Below the pieces are notes generated by a model. The model saw only the letters and a list, made by a program, of their open reading frames with translations, searched no databases and was not told the DNA's origin. Of a stretch of DNA of 64,000 bases, positions 48,898-57,783 are shown piece after piece. A program made the position numbers and the translations under genes. Position 1 is the first letter of the stretch. Every line of letters begins with the position of its first letter. This DNA is from Pseudidiomarina marina (GTDB lineage: Bacteria; Pseudomonadota; Gammaproteobacteria; Enterobacterales; Alteromonadaceae): contig NZ_PIPZ01000001.1 of assembly GCF_003987045.1 (NCBI RefSeq), positions 868,001 to 932,000 of the forward strand. The letters run 5' to 3'.

Positions 48898-50070
48898 ATG
48901 CGTCGTGTACTTCGTCATTTTGTTCGCACAGTTGCCCTAACCGCAGTAGCGTTTACCGCTGTCGCGCAAGCCGCAATCGTTCCCCCGGCCCCATCAGTCA
49001 ACGCCAAAGGTTACATACTGATTGATTACACCACCGGGCACGTCATAACTTCAGGAAATCCCGATGAAGCATTATCACCGGCCAGTCTAACCAAAATGAT
49101 GACCAGTTACATTATCGGGCGCGAGTTGCAATCTGGGCGCATTAGTAATGACGACATGGTTACCATCAGTAATAACGCGTGGGCCAAGAACTTCCCTGAG
49201 TCGTCAAAAATGTTTATTGAAGTTGGTAAACAAGTTTCTGTTGCCGATCTTAATCGCGGTATTGTGATTTCGTCAGGCAACGATGCCTGTGTCGCCATGG
49301 CCGAACACATTGCGGGTAGCGAAGATGCGTTTGCCGATTTAATGAACACCTATGCCGCTGAATTAGGGATGAGTAACTCGAGCTTTGCGAACAGTCATGG
49401 CTTACCCGATCCCGATCAATATAGCTCGCCGCGTGACATGGCGACGCTGGCTCAAGCTTTAATCCGCGATGTTCCAGAAGAATATTCGCTATATGCCGAA
49501 AAATCATTTACCTATAACAATATCAAACAATACAACCGCAATTCGTTGTTGTGGGATCGCAGTATGAATGTTGACGGTATCAAAACCGGCCATACCAATG
49601 AAGCTGGTTATAGCCTTGTTTCATCAGCAACCGAAGGGGACACCCGTTTAATTGCTGTCGTTATGGGTACTTCAAGTGAACAAGCTCGCAAGGTAGAAAG
49701 TAAAAAGCTACTCAACTACGGCTTCCGTTATTATGAGACCGTTACAGCATATCAAGCTGGCGAAAGTTTTGTTGATCACCGCGTTTGGGGTGGCGAACAA
49801 GACACTGTTCAACTCGGCGTTACTGAACCCGTTGTGATTACCTTACCGAAGGGCCAACGCAATAATTTGAAAGCAAACTTTGAATTGAACCAAACGCTTG
49901 AAGCGCCTTTGGCAAAAGGGACGCAAGTTGGTACCGTTTATCTTCAATTGGAAGGCGAAGACATTGCTAGCTACCCGCTGGTGACACTAAACTCAGTTGA
50001 ACAGGGTGGCGTATTCAAGCGTTTGATGGATTGGGCGAAACAACAATTTAGTGGCGAAGGCGAAAGCTAA
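48898..50070 (+). CDS. dacA: D-alanyl-D-alanine carboxypeptidase (PBP5/6 type)
   Basis: A 390-residue class C PBP that trims the terminal D-Ala of peptidoglycan pentapeptides. The signal peptide ends near AVAQA. Active-site motifs are SLTK (Ser63/Lys66), SGN in VISSGNDACVA and KTG in DGIKTGHTNEAG. A PBP5 C-terminal beta domain and an amphipathic end (FKRLMDWAKQQF) for membrane attachment are visible. Confidence 0.96.
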   Translation: MRRVLRHFVRTVALTAVAFTAVAQAAIVPPAPSVNAKGYILIDYTTGHVITSGNPDEALSPASLTKMMTSYIIGRELQSGRISNDDMVTISNNAWAKNFPESSKMFIEVGKQVSVADLNRGIVISSGNDACVAMAEHIAGSEDAFADLMNTYAAELGMSNSSFANSHGLPDPDQYSSPRDMATLAQALIRDVPEEYSLYAEKSFTYNNIKQYNRNSLLWDRSMNVDGIKTGHTNEAGYSLVSSATEGDTRLIAVVMGTSSEQARKVESKKLLNYGFRYYETVTAYQAGESFVDHRVWGGEQDTVQLGVTEPVVITLPKGQRNNLKANFELNQTLEAPLAKGTQVGTVYLQLEGEDIASYPLVTLNSVEQGGVFKRLMDWAKQQFSGEGES

Positions 50071-50093
50071 GCGCCTCTATTAAGGCAGCAAAT

Positions 50094-50942
50094 GTGTCTA
50101 ACCTCGTCTATTTAAACGGTGACTGGGTCGCCGATGAAAACGCAAAAGTCTCGGTTTTTGACCGAGGCTTTTTGTTTGCAGATGGCGTATATGAAGTTGT
50201 CCCCGTCTACCAGCGACGCCCTTTTCTCCTCAATCTACATATTCAGCGATTGCAACGCTCCGCCGAAGCCATTGGGATTGAGTCCATCGCTGCTGAGTTT
50301 TGGTATCAGCTTGTAAGCGATTTGATACATCGCAATAATCTTGACGACTGTTTGGTGTACATTCAATTAACTTTTGGTGCAGACAGCCAACGCAGTCATC
50401 TACCAACCCAACCACTAACACCGACAATCTATGCCAGTGTGTCCCCGCTTCAGGTTCACTGGAACACACCGACACCAGTAAAAGTTGCCGTGTTAGAAGA
50501 TATTCGTTGGCACCGATGCGACATCAAGAGTATCAGTTTACTCGGGAACATTATGTTGAAGCGCGAAGCGGCTAAAAAAGGTGCCCTCGAGCCATTATTA
50601 CATCGTAATGGTCGCATTACCGAAGGTGCTTCGTGTAATTATTTTCTGGTAAAACAGGGGGCTTTATACACACCTCCCGCTGACCACTTGATTTTAGCCG
50701 GCATCACCCGCACATGGGTAATTCAACTAGCTCGACAATTAGGTATCGAAGTGTTCGAAGTAGTCTGTGATGTCAACCAATTGCAACACGCTGATGAGGT
50801 GTTCTTGACGAGCTCGAGCCGCGAAGTACAGCCGGTTGGCCAAATTGATGATATAATTGTCGGCAATGGTCAATGCGGCGTGATTACCGCACAAATAGCT
50901 GAGGCGTTTCACGCCAGCAAACGACATCTCATTCAGGAGTAA
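50094..50942 (+). CDS. dat: D-amino-acid transaminase (class IV)
   Basis: A 282-residue PLP-dependent class IV aminotransferase, closest in pattern to D-alanine transaminase. PLP lysine is Lys145 in RCDIKSISLLGN, and EGASCNYFLV and LTSSSREVQPVG complete the signature. The start is GTG at 50094 with AAGG upstream. Its position between dacA and ybeD suggests use of D-alanine released by the carboxypeptidase; this is inference. Confidence 0.87.
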   Translation: MSNLVYLNGDWVADENAKVSVFDRGFLFADGVYEVVPVYQRRPFLLNLHIQRLQRSAEAIGIESIAAEFWYQLVSDLIHRNNLDDCLVYIQLTFGADSQRSHLPTQPLTPTIYASVSPLQVHWNTPTPVKVAVLEDIRWHRCDIKSISLLGNIMLKREAAKKGALEPLLHRNGRITEGASCNYFLVKQGALYTPPADHLILAGITRTWVIQLARQLGIEVFEVVCDVNQLQHADEVFLTSSSREVQPVGQIDDIIVGNGQCGVITAQIAEAFHASKRHLIQE

Positions 50943-50945
50943 AGC

Positions 50946-51212
50946 ATGCAAAAAACACGCTTTGATGAGTTGGTAGAATTTCCATGTCACTTTACGTTTA
51001 AGGTGATGGGGCTTGCTGTACCGGAGTTACCAGACAGCGTTGTCGCCGTAGCTCAGCAGCATGCGCCAGGCGATTATTCGCCAACGGTTAAACCAAGTAG
51101 CAAAGGTAATTACCATTCAGTATCGATCAAAGTACAAGTCACGAGCCAACAGCATATTGAAACGCTGTATCGCGCCTTAGCCGATATTGAAGAAGTTCGT
51201 TATGTCCTCTAA
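50946..51212 (+). CDS. ybeD: DUF493 family protein YbeD
   Basis: An 88-residue protein of the UPF0250/DUF493 family with an ACT-like fold. The motif [12 protein letters not shown] near the N-terminus is typical. Function is unproven; it almost always lies between dacA and lipB, as here, and it overlaps lipB by 11 bases. Confidence 0.95.
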   Translation: MQKTRFDELVEFPCHFTFKVMGLAVPELPDSVVAVAQQHAPGDYSPTVKPSSKGNYHSVSIKVQVTSQQHIETLYRALADIEEVRYVL

Positions 51213-51867
51213 GTTAATTATTCGTCACCTCGGTCGACAGCCTTATGAACCTGTATGGGCTGCCATGCAAACGTTCACCGACGAGCGAGATGAACAGACA
51301 ATTGATGAACTTTGGGTGCTCGAACACGACCCGGTTTTTACTCAAGGACAAGCCGGTAAAGAAGAACACATTTTAGCACCAGGCAACATTCCTATTGTGA
51401 AAGTTGATCGCGGTGGTCAGGTTACCTACCATGGGCCAGGCCAATTGGTGGTCTATTTCTTGCTTGATATTCGCCGCCGCAAAATGGGCGTACGTCAACT
51501 CGTAAACGCCATTGAAGATGCAATTGTGGCAATGATGGCTGAATATGGGGTTGAGGCTGCAGCGCGTCCAGATGCGCCCGGCGTATATGTCGATGGTTCA
51601 AAACTTTGTTCGCTTGGTTTGCGTATACGTAAAGGCTGTTCGTTTCACGGATTAGCCTTAAATGTGGATATGGACCTTGAACCATTCTTGCGTATTAATC
51701 CTTGCGGTTATGCGGGGATGCAAATGGTGCAATGTAAAGACTTGAATGGGCCGCAAAGTGTCAGTGAAGCGGCTCAGCATGTAACCCAAATATTTGCTCG
51801 CTTATTGGGTTATGAACACACGACTGAAGAAACAGGATTCGCGAAAGATTATGTCAAAGCCAGTTAG
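51202..51867 (+). CDS. lipB: Lipoyl(octanoyl) transferase
   Basis: A 221-residue enzyme moving octanoate from acyl carrier protein to lipoyl domains. Motifs [16 protein letters not shown], catalytic Lys in [11 protein letters not shown] and catalytic Cys in INPCGYAGM are present. The ATG at 51202 inside ybeD gives [11 protein letters not shown], matching the family; the reading from 51187 would add five residues. Confidence 0.97.
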   Translation: MSSKLIIRHLGRQPYEPVWAAMQTFTDERDEQTIDELWVLEHDPVFTQGQAGKEEHILAPGNIPIVKVDRGGQVTYHGPGQLVVYFLLDIRRRKMGVRQLVNAIEDAIVAMMAEYGVEAAARPDAPGVYVDGSKLCSLGLRIRKGCSFHGLALNVDMDLEPFLRINPCGYAGMQMVQCKDLNGPQSVSEAAQHVTQIFARLLGYEHTTEETGFAKDYVKAS

Positions 51868-52816
51868 AGTTGAACCTGGAGTTAAACTGCGTGACGCCGA
51901 CAAAATGGCGTTGATTCCAGTCAAGATAGTCCCTACTGAGCGCGACCAAATGTTGCGTAAGCCAGAGTGGTTGAAGGTGAAGTTACCCGCCTCGACTCAG
52001 CGTATCGACGAAATCAAACAAGCGATGCGTAAACATGGCTTACATTCGGTTTGCGAAGAGGCGTCTTGCCCTAACCTTGCCGAATGTTTCAACCACGGTA
52101 CAGCAACCTTCATGATTTTGGGTGCTATTTGTACACGTCGTTGTCCGTTTTGTGACGTCGCGCATGGCCGCCCACTTCCAGTGGATCCAGAAGAAGCTGT
52201 TAAACTCGGTGCCACCATTCGTGATATGAAAGTGAAGTATGTGGTTGTGACATCAGTAGACCGTGACGATCTTCGTGATGGCGGTGCGCAGCACTTTGCT
52301 GATTGCATTCGAGAAATTCGAGCACAAAGTCCTGGTATTCAAGTTGAAGTACTCGTTCCAGATTTCCGTGGCCGCATGGACGTTGCTCTGGACATACTTA
52401 CCGATGAAGCGCCTGATGTGTTCAATCATAACCTCGAAACCGTTCCGCGCATGTATAAAGCCGCACGTCCAGGAGCCAACTATCAATGGTCGCTCGATTT
52501 GTTGCAGCGTTATAAAGAGGCACGTCCTGACGTTCGTACGAAATCCGGTTTAATGGTTGGTTTAGGTGAAACGAATGACGAAATTCTCGACGTGATGCGC
52601 GATTTGCGAGCTCATAACGTGGATATGTTAACCATTGGTCAATACTTACAACCGAGCCGTCATCATCTACCGGTTACTCGGTATGTTACACCAGCTGAAT
52701 TTGATATGTTCCGTGAAGAGGGCGAGAAAATGGGCTTTACCCACATTGCTTCTGGTCCACTGGTTCGTTCGTCTTATCATGCGGATATGCAAGCCGCCGG
52801 TAAGGAAGTCAAATGA
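51851..52816 (+). CDS. lipA: Lipoyl synthase
   Basis: A 321-residue radical-SAM enzyme (E. coli 321) that inserts two sulfurs into the octanoyl chain. Auxiliary cluster cysteines lie in [12 protein letters not shown]; the radical-SAM motif is CTRRCPFC. The ATG at 51851 gives [20 protein letters not shown], parallel to E. coli. It overlaps lipB by 17 bases. Confidence 0.98.
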   Translation: MSKPVRVEPGVKLRDADKMALIPVKIVPTERDQMLRKPEWLKVKLPASTQRIDEIKQAMRKHGLHSVCEEASCPNLAECFNHGTATFMILGAICTRRCPFCDVAHGRPLPVDPEEAVKLGATIRDMKVKYVVVTSVDRDDLRDGGAQHFADCIREIRAQSPGIQVEVLVPDFRGRMDVALDILTDEAPDVFNHNLETVPRMYKAARPGANYQWSLDLLQRYKEARPDVRTKSGLMVGLGETNDEILDVMRDLRAHNVDMLTIGQYLQPSRHHLPVTRYVTPAEFDMFREEGEKMGFTHIASGPLVRSSYHADMQAAGKEVK

Positions 52817-53214
52817 GTGTGCTCATTTGGTGCTTACTAATTGCAGGGCTATTGCCAATTGCGGCAAAAGCCCCTGTGGTTTATTTTCAGAATCGTGATA
52901 AAGGCTATGATAATCGCCATCCTCGTGCACAACAAAGCCGCCTAACTGGAGCTGGAGCACGAGCCGTTGCCGGTCACTATAATGCTTATGAAGCGTTCCC
53001 GCTCTATGCGGCTGCCATTTTGTTAGTTCTCGTCACCAATCAGATCACAGAACTTAACACCACGCTTGCCATTAGTTTTATTGGGTTTCGTATTGCATAC
53101 CATGTATTTTATCTCGCTAACTGGGACAAATTACGTAGTTTAGTATGGCTCTTCGCCCTGCTCTGCCCCGTATTAATGATTGCGCAAACAGCAATTACCG
53201 TGAGTGTGCAATAA
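52813..53214 (+). CDS. MAPEG-family membrane protein
   Basis: A 133-residue protein with four hydrophobic segments, of the MAPEG family (eicosanoid/glutathione-type membrane proteins). [21 protein letters not shown] is the conserved central segment and [21 protein letters not shown] the third-helix region. Bacterial members are mostly uncharacterised. The ATG overlaps the lipA stop by four bases. Its 3' end overlaps the convergent metallopeptidase gene by 20 bases. Confidence 0.87.
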   Translation: MSVLIWCLLIAGLLPIAAKAPVVYFQNRDKGYDNRHPRAQQSRLTGAGARAVAGHYNAYEAFPLYAAAILLVLVTNQITELNTTLAISFIGFRIAYHVFYLANWDKLRSLVWLFALLCPVLMIAQTAITVSVQ

Positions 53215-54022
53215 GCTCAAGATATAATTCAGGCCACTGATTGATATCGTAGTACTGCATTGGCGTCATGTTCGCAACTGGACGCCATGCGTACCTTCCC
53301 TCTACAGCATCGCAAGTGGCGACTGGGTGTAACCCGATTGCACTGCCGCGAGTTCCTAGACGCCAACGGTTTTCATCAACCTCGGTCGCTAAGTGGCGCC
53401 AATCATCTACGGCAAAGTGCCAGGGAAGTTGACGCCAAAACTGTTGTAATTGCACTTCAGACATGAATTTTTCGTCAGTAATGACGACGTTGGCGCTATC
53501 ATGTTCATACCGCCCCAGACAGAAATTTCGAGCAAGTTCAGGCGCCATTGCGTATTCGTCGACCAAACCTAACCAGTGACCAATCTCATGAGCCAAGAGT
53601 GATAATGATGCCTCTACAGGAAGTATGATTTGAGTCGAGGTACTACTTGCGAGACCTTGCTGATGAGTGACAAAAACAATCACTCGATTTGCTCTATCTT
53701 CGTCCGCATGCCATTCACACGACATGCGTTGACGACTTCCAGTCAACTCGCACTGCAGCTGCTCAGATTGGTAGGTTTGCACCGAAAAACAGTTAACAAA
53801 TTGAGCCAAGGGATGTCGATGCCACTGTGACAAGTTATTGAGCACCTGTTGTTCATGGGCCATGGGTAGATAGAGTGTCACAGGTGCCATAACACCGCAT
53901 TGTTGCATCGAAATACGGTGTGCTGGCATGGTAATAGCGTCTACCGCAAGTTCGTGTAGATTCGCTGCGTTGACAGTTTGATTCAGTAGTATCGATAGAA
54001 TCAAAGCGCTATATAGCTTCAC
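53195..54022 (-). CDS. Predicted secreted zinc metallopeptidase
   Basis: A 275-residue protein with a signal peptide (about 1-20) and the zinc motif HEIGH at 145-149 followed by WLGLVDEY. The pattern HExxHxxGLVDEY recalls the M64-type motif, but I do not recognise a specific family. Cysteines at about 42, 78, 91, 102, 168 and 249 suggest disulfides and an extracytoplasmic location. It lies 12 bases downstream of nlpI on the same strand, so it is likely co-transcribed. Substrate unknown. Confidence 0.75.
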   Translation of the reverse strand: MKLYSALILSILLNQTVNAANLHELAVDAITMPAHRISMQQCGVMAPVTLYLPMAHEQQVLNNLSQWHRHPLAQFVNCFSVQTYQSEQLQCELTGSRQRMSCEWHADEDRANRVIVFVTHQQGLASSTSTQIILPVEASLSLLAHEIGHWLGLVDEYAMAPELARNFCLGRYEHDSANVVITDEKFMSEVQLQQFWRQLPWHFAVDDWRHLATEVDENRWRLGTRGSAIGLHPVATCDAVEGRYAWRPVANMTPMQYYDINQWPELYLELIAHSR

Positions 54023-54034
54023 AGTTAATGACCA

Positions 54035-54931
54035 TTAATTAGACTGTGAGTTGGCTTCTAATGCTTGTTTACTGCGTTGCAACTCCAAATTTGCATAGCG
54101 ATATTCCAAGAACATAAAAACATTTGTACTCATCGCCAGACGAAAGTAAACAGATGCCGCAGAGAAATCACCATCTAATTGTTTTAACTTACCCAAATAG
54201 AAATAAGTTTCACACATACGCTCTGCCAGCGTCTCATCAGGCTTTAAATCGCGAACAGCAAACCCATTCAAAAATGTTTGCTCATCAATCGCCCCAAGCA
54301 TTAAGTCGACAAGGCTCCACCCCCATTCGGTGTTGCCATGTTCAACACGACGTTTTGCTAAATTCAAACGGGCAGCTGTCGGATCGTTTTCTACTTCGGC
54401 TAAAAATAGCCAGATTACCCGATAAGGATCATCCGGTTGCGCCTCAAAGAATCGTTTAAAATCGTCAATAGCAAGGTCGATACGTTCATCATAATAGGCA
54501 TTCACTCCGCGATTAAGCACCGCATACGGATGTTCCGGTTCGAGCTCTAAAACACCATCAAACATTTCGTAGGCGTAGCTAAACTCTTCCATTTGGGTGT
54601 AATGAATACCGAGATAATTATAGGCGTCGGCCAAGCGCGGGTTGTATTCTAACGCGTGATTAAAATCAATGCGGGCGAGTGTTACCAAACCCAACGCATC
54701 GTACAAAGAACCGCGACGGTAAAGAAGTTCCGCACGACTTTCTTGTGGTAACTCCAAATCACGGGCAACAATTTCGTTCAGCTTCGCTATTTCTAGTTGA
54801 TAGCGGGCATCGGGCTCTTGTGGCGTCACCACAAATAAATTGGTCAGTGCCGAATCTGATGATTCCCCAGTTTGCGCACACGCACTCAACAGCATCATCA
54901 GCGCAATAACAAGCCCGAAACGGATTTTCAT
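54035..54931 (-). CDS. nlpI: Lipoprotein NlpI
   Basis: A 298-residue lipoprotein with lipobox LSAC (Cys18) and tetratricopeptide repeats from about 60 to 200 (RGSLYDALGLVTLARIDFNH, YNYLGIHYTQMEEFSYAYEM). In E. coli NlpI is an outer-membrane adaptor for the protease Prc and for peptidoglycan hydrolases such as MepS. It lies downstream of pnp, as in E. coli, but after a terminator, so it probably has its own promoter. An AAGG ribosome site precedes the ATG. Confidence 0.94.
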   Translation of the reverse strand: MKIRFGLVIALMMLLSACAQTGESSDSALTNLFVVTPQEPDARYQLEIAKLNEIVARDLELPQESRAELLYRRGSLYDALGLVTLARIDFNHALEYNPRLADAYNYLGIHYTQMEEFSYAYEMFDGVLELEPEHPYAVLNRGVNAYYDERIDLAIDDFKRFFEAQPDDPYRVIWLFLAEVENDPTAARLNLAKRRVEHGNTEWGWSLVDLMLGAIDEQTFLNGFAVRDLKPDETLAERMCETYFYLGKLKQLDGDFSAASVYFRLAMSTNVFMFLEYRYANLELQRSKQALEANSQSN

Positions 54932-55020
54932 GAACGACTACCTTGTTGTGAAACTCTTAACAGCATAATAACGTAGATTGCACCAAAAAACGAAAATTGA
55001 ATGTTAAGAAACATCAATAA

Positions 55021-55056
55021 AAAAAGCTGTGTTCGGTCGCCCAAACACAGCTTTTT
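55021..55056 (-). terminator. Intrinsic terminator of pnp
   Basis: The stem AAAAAGCTGTGTT/AACACAGCTTTTT (one mismatch near the loop) is followed on the minus strand by a T-rich tract. It lies 23 bases after the pnp stop codon. The remaining gap to nlpI (54932-55018) presumably holds the nlpI promoter; none is clear. Confidence 0.85.
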
Positions 55057-55078
55057 CAATCACTAAGTACCTAAAAGC

Positions 55079-57214
55079 TTACTCGTCGTTTGAGGTCTCT
55101 TCTGAGGTCTCTTGAGCAGGCGCTTCAGCTGGCTTGTCAGCCGCATCCTTCATGCTCAAACGAACACGTCCTTGACGGTCAATTTCAAGTACTTTAACTG
55201 GTACAACATCGCCAACCTTCAAGTATTCATTCACATCGTTCACTCGCTCTTCAGCAATTTGTGAAATGTGAACCAAGCCGTCTTTACCTGGAAGAATCGT
55301 CACGAACGCGCCGAAATCAACGATGCGAGCAACCTTACCTTGATAAATACGACCAACTTCTACTTCGGCAGTAAGTTCTTCAATACGAGCAATTGCCGCA
55401 TCCGCAGATTCTTGGTCAGTTGCTGCGATACGAACGGTACCATCATCATTGATTTCAATGTTGGTATTGGTGCTCTCAGTTAATTCACGAATAACCGCGC
55501 CGCCTTTACCAATGACATCACGAATCTTATCAGGATTGATTTTAATTGTAGTGTAACGTGGCGCGTAGTTTGATAACTCAGTACGCGCACCTGAAATTGC
55601 ATCGTCCATCACATTCAAAATGTGTAAACGAGCAGCTTTTGCCTGTGCTAATGCAATTTCCATGATTTCACGGGTGATACCGTCAATCTTAATATCCATC
55701 TGCAACGCTGTAACACCTTCTGTGCTACCCGCTACTTTAAAGTCCATGTCGCCCAAGTGATCTTCATCACCCAAAATGTCTGAAAGAACAACAAACTTGT
55801 CGCCTTCTTTCACCAAGCCCATGGCAATACCTGCCACCGATGACTTGATTGGAACACCAGCATCCATCAACGCTAACGAAGCACCACAAACTGACGCCAT
55901 TGAGCTAGAGCCATTTGATTCGGTAATTTCAGAAACCACACGAATGGTATATGGGAATTCTTCTTGCGAAGGCATAACAGCCTGTACACCGCGCTTCGCC
56001 AAACGACCGTGACCAATTTCACGACGCTTCGGTGAACCTACCATGCCAGTTTCGCCAACACAGTATGGAGGGAAGTTGTAATGCAACATGAAGCGGCTAT
56101 CGGTACGACCCGTTAAGTCGTCAATCATTTGCGCATCACGCTCTGTACCTAAAGTTGCTGTAACTAACGCTTGTGTTTCACCACGGGTAAATACAGCAGA
56201 ACCGTGAGTACGTGGAAGCACGCCAGTTGCAATGTGCAATGCACGAACCATATCTGGGTCACGACCGTCGATACGCTTCTCGCCAGCGATAATGCGGCTA
56301 CGCACAACTTTACTTTCAAGTGAATGGAACAAATCACCGATTTCTTTCGGATCCAGCGTCTCGTCTTCCGCAACCAGCTTATCGGTTACTTCAGCTTTCA
56401 GTGCTGCAATTTGCTCATAACGCTGTGCTTTCTCAGTGATACGATAAGCGTCACCAATACCCTGTTCCGCAAGCTCTTTAATCTTGTTCAACAACCCATC
56501 ATTGGTTGCCGGCGCTTGCCAGTCCCACTTCTCTTTACCAGCTTCAGCTGCAAATTCGTTAATTGCATCGATAACAGTTTGCATTTGGTCGTGACCATAA
56601 ACAACTGCACCTAACATGGCATCTTCAGATAATAACTGCGCTTCAGATTCAACCATTAATACAGCACTTGAAGTACCAGCAACAACCAAATCAAGCTTCG
56701 ATGTTGTCAGTTCGTCCATGGTTGGGTTGAGTACGTACTCATCGTTAACCACACCGACTCGCGCCGCACCAATTGGACCTGCAAACGGCACACCAGAAAT
56801 AGCTAGCGCTGCAGACGTACCAATTAACGCAACAATATCAGGGTTAATTTGTGGGTTTACTGAAACAACGGTCGCAATAACCTGTACTTCGTTGTTGAAA
56901 CCTTCAGGGAATAATGGACGAATTGGGCGGTCGATTAAACGCGACGTTAGAGTTTCGTTTTCTGAAGGACGGCCTTCACGCTTGAAGAAACCACCTGGGA
57001 TTTTACCAGCAGCGTACGTACGCTCTTGATAGTTTACAGTTAATGGGAAGAAATCTTGACCTTCTTTCGCATCTTTCTTGGCGACAACGGTAACCAATAC
57101 GGTGGTGTCGTCCATGCTTGCAAGTACTGCTGCTGTTGCTTGACGCGCCATCGCGCCGGTTTCTAATGTTACTGTATGCTGACCATACTGAAATTTCTTT
57201 GTAATCGGATTCAC
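55079..57214 (-). CDS. pnp: Polyribonucleotide nucleotidyltransferase
   Basis: A 711-residue phosphorolytic 3'-5' exoribonuclease. Two RNase PH domains (about 1-225 and 310-545) flank a helical linker; a KH domain ([14 protein letters not shown]) and an S1 domain ([19 protein letters not shown]) follow. In E. coli pnp mRNA is autoregulated through an RNase III-processed leader hairpin; here a large heptamer-repeat hairpin occupies the leader. The ribosome site AGGAAA is 7-8 bases before the ATG. Confidence 0.98.
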   Translation of the reverse strand: MNPITKKFQYGQHTVTLETGAMARQATAAVLASMDDTTVLVTVVAKKDAKEGQDFFPLTVNYQERTYAAGKIPGGFFKREGRPSENETLTSRLIDRPIRPLFPEGFNNEVQVIATVVSVNPQINPDIVALIGTSAALAISGVPFAGPIGAARVGVVNDEYVLNPTMDELTTSKLDLVVAGTSSAVLMVESEAQLLSEDAMLGAVVYGHDQMQTVIDAINEFAAEAGKEKWDWQAPATNDGLLNKIKELAEQGIGDAYRITEKAQRYEQIAALKAEVTDKLVAEDETLDPKEIGDLFHSLESKVVRSRIIAGEKRIDGRDPDMVRALHIATGVLPRTHGSAVFTRGETQALVTATLGTERDAQMIDDLTGRTDSRFMLHYNFPPYCVGETGMVGSPKRREIGHGRLAKRGVQAVMPSQEEFPYTIRVVSEITESNGSSSMASVCGASLALMDAGVPIKSSVAGIAMGLVKEGDKFVVLSDILGDEDHLGDMDFKVAGSTEGVTALQMDIKIDGITREIMEIALAQAKAARLHILNVMDDAISGARTELSNYAPRYTTIKINPDKIRDVIGKGGAVIRELTESTNTNIEINDDGTVRIAATDQESADAAIARIEELTAEVEVGRIYQGKVARIVDFGAFVTILPGKDGLVHISQIAEERVNDVNEYLKVGDVVPVKVLEIDRQGRVRLSMKDAADKPAEAPAQETSEETSNDE

Positions 57215-57249
57215 GTGTTATTTTCCTTTCTTCTTTCTCTTTAAATTCT

Positions 57250-57337
57250 AAAGCGCTATTAGCTACTAGATATTAGATACTAGCTAAATGCCGGCTCGCT
57301 TCTCTAATATCCAATATCTAATATCCAATATCGCTTT
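57250..57337. repeat. Heptamer inverted-repeat element, copy 4, in the pnp leader
   Basis: The arms 57250-57283 and 57304-57337 are each AAAGCG plus four 7-bp units in inverted orientation. Unit types are ATATTGG/ATATTAG on one arm and CTATTAG, CTACTAG, ATATTAG, ATACTAG on the other. The long stem has a few mismatches and a 20-base loop. It lies between the rpsO terminator and the pnp start. Confidence 0.8.
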
Positions 57338-57352
57338 GATTTTTCATTAAAC

Positions 57353-57379
57353 AAAAAAGGGGCCACAACAGGCCCCTTT
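57353..57379 (-). terminator. Intrinsic terminator after rpsO
   Basis: The stem AAAGGGGCC/GGCCCCTTT with a six-base loop is followed on the minus strand by TTTTTT. It starts 14 bases after the rpsO stop. Readthrough would be needed for rpsO-pnp co-transcription, as in E. coli. Confidence 0.88.
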
Positions 57380-57392
57380 GCTCGAACAGTGC

Positions 57393-57662
57393 TTAGCGAC
57401 GTAAACCGAGTCGCTCAATCAGGCTTGCATAGCGCTGATTGTTTTTACGCTTCAAGTAGTCCAACAATTTACGACGTTGGCTAACCATACGTAACAGACC
57501 ACGACGTGAGTGGTGATCTTTTGCGTGTTCTTTAAAGTGGCTTTGCAGCTCGTTAATGTTCGCAGTTAACAAAGCAACTTGAACCTCTGGAGAACCAGTG
57601 TCGTTTTCGCCTTGACCGTATTCTTTAACGATTTCCGCTTTTTGTGCCGCAGTTAGTGACAT
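57393..57662 (-). CDS. rpsO: 30S ribosomal protein S15
   Basis: An 89-residue primary 16S rRNA-binding protein. The conserved motifs [35 protein letters not shown] and [16 protein letters not shown] are all present. Ribosome site AGGAG precedes the ATG. A good promoter lies about 70 bases upstream, giving a leader long enough for S15 autoregulation as known in E. coli. Confidence 0.98.
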   Translation of the reverse strand: MSLTAAQKAEIVKEYGQGENDTGSPEVQVALLTANINELQSHFKEHAKDHHSRRGLLRMVSQRRKLLDYLKRKNNQRYASLIERLGLRR

Positions 57663-57730
57663 ATATTACTCCTGATTGTTTAAGAATGTCAGTGCCAATC
57701 ACTAATTCAGCACCGACGAAATCGCTGTGG

Positions 57731-57759
57731 ATTATACGCATGAATGTGCTCAAACGCAA
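57731..57759 (-). promoter_or_regulatory. rpsO promoter
   Basis: On the minus strand: TTGCGT, a 17-base spacer, then TATAAT, a perfect -10. It lies in the gap between truB and rpsO and would allow rpsO expression independent of the upstream nusA operon. Confidence 0.75.
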
Positions 57760-57783
57760 TGCCAACAACGGTTAAACTCGGTT

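Noticed and set aside
10522-57337. CRISPR array or insertion-sequence ends formed by the heptamer repeats
   Set aside because: The units are 7 bp in direct tandem without spacers, and no transposase or cas gene is near any copy.
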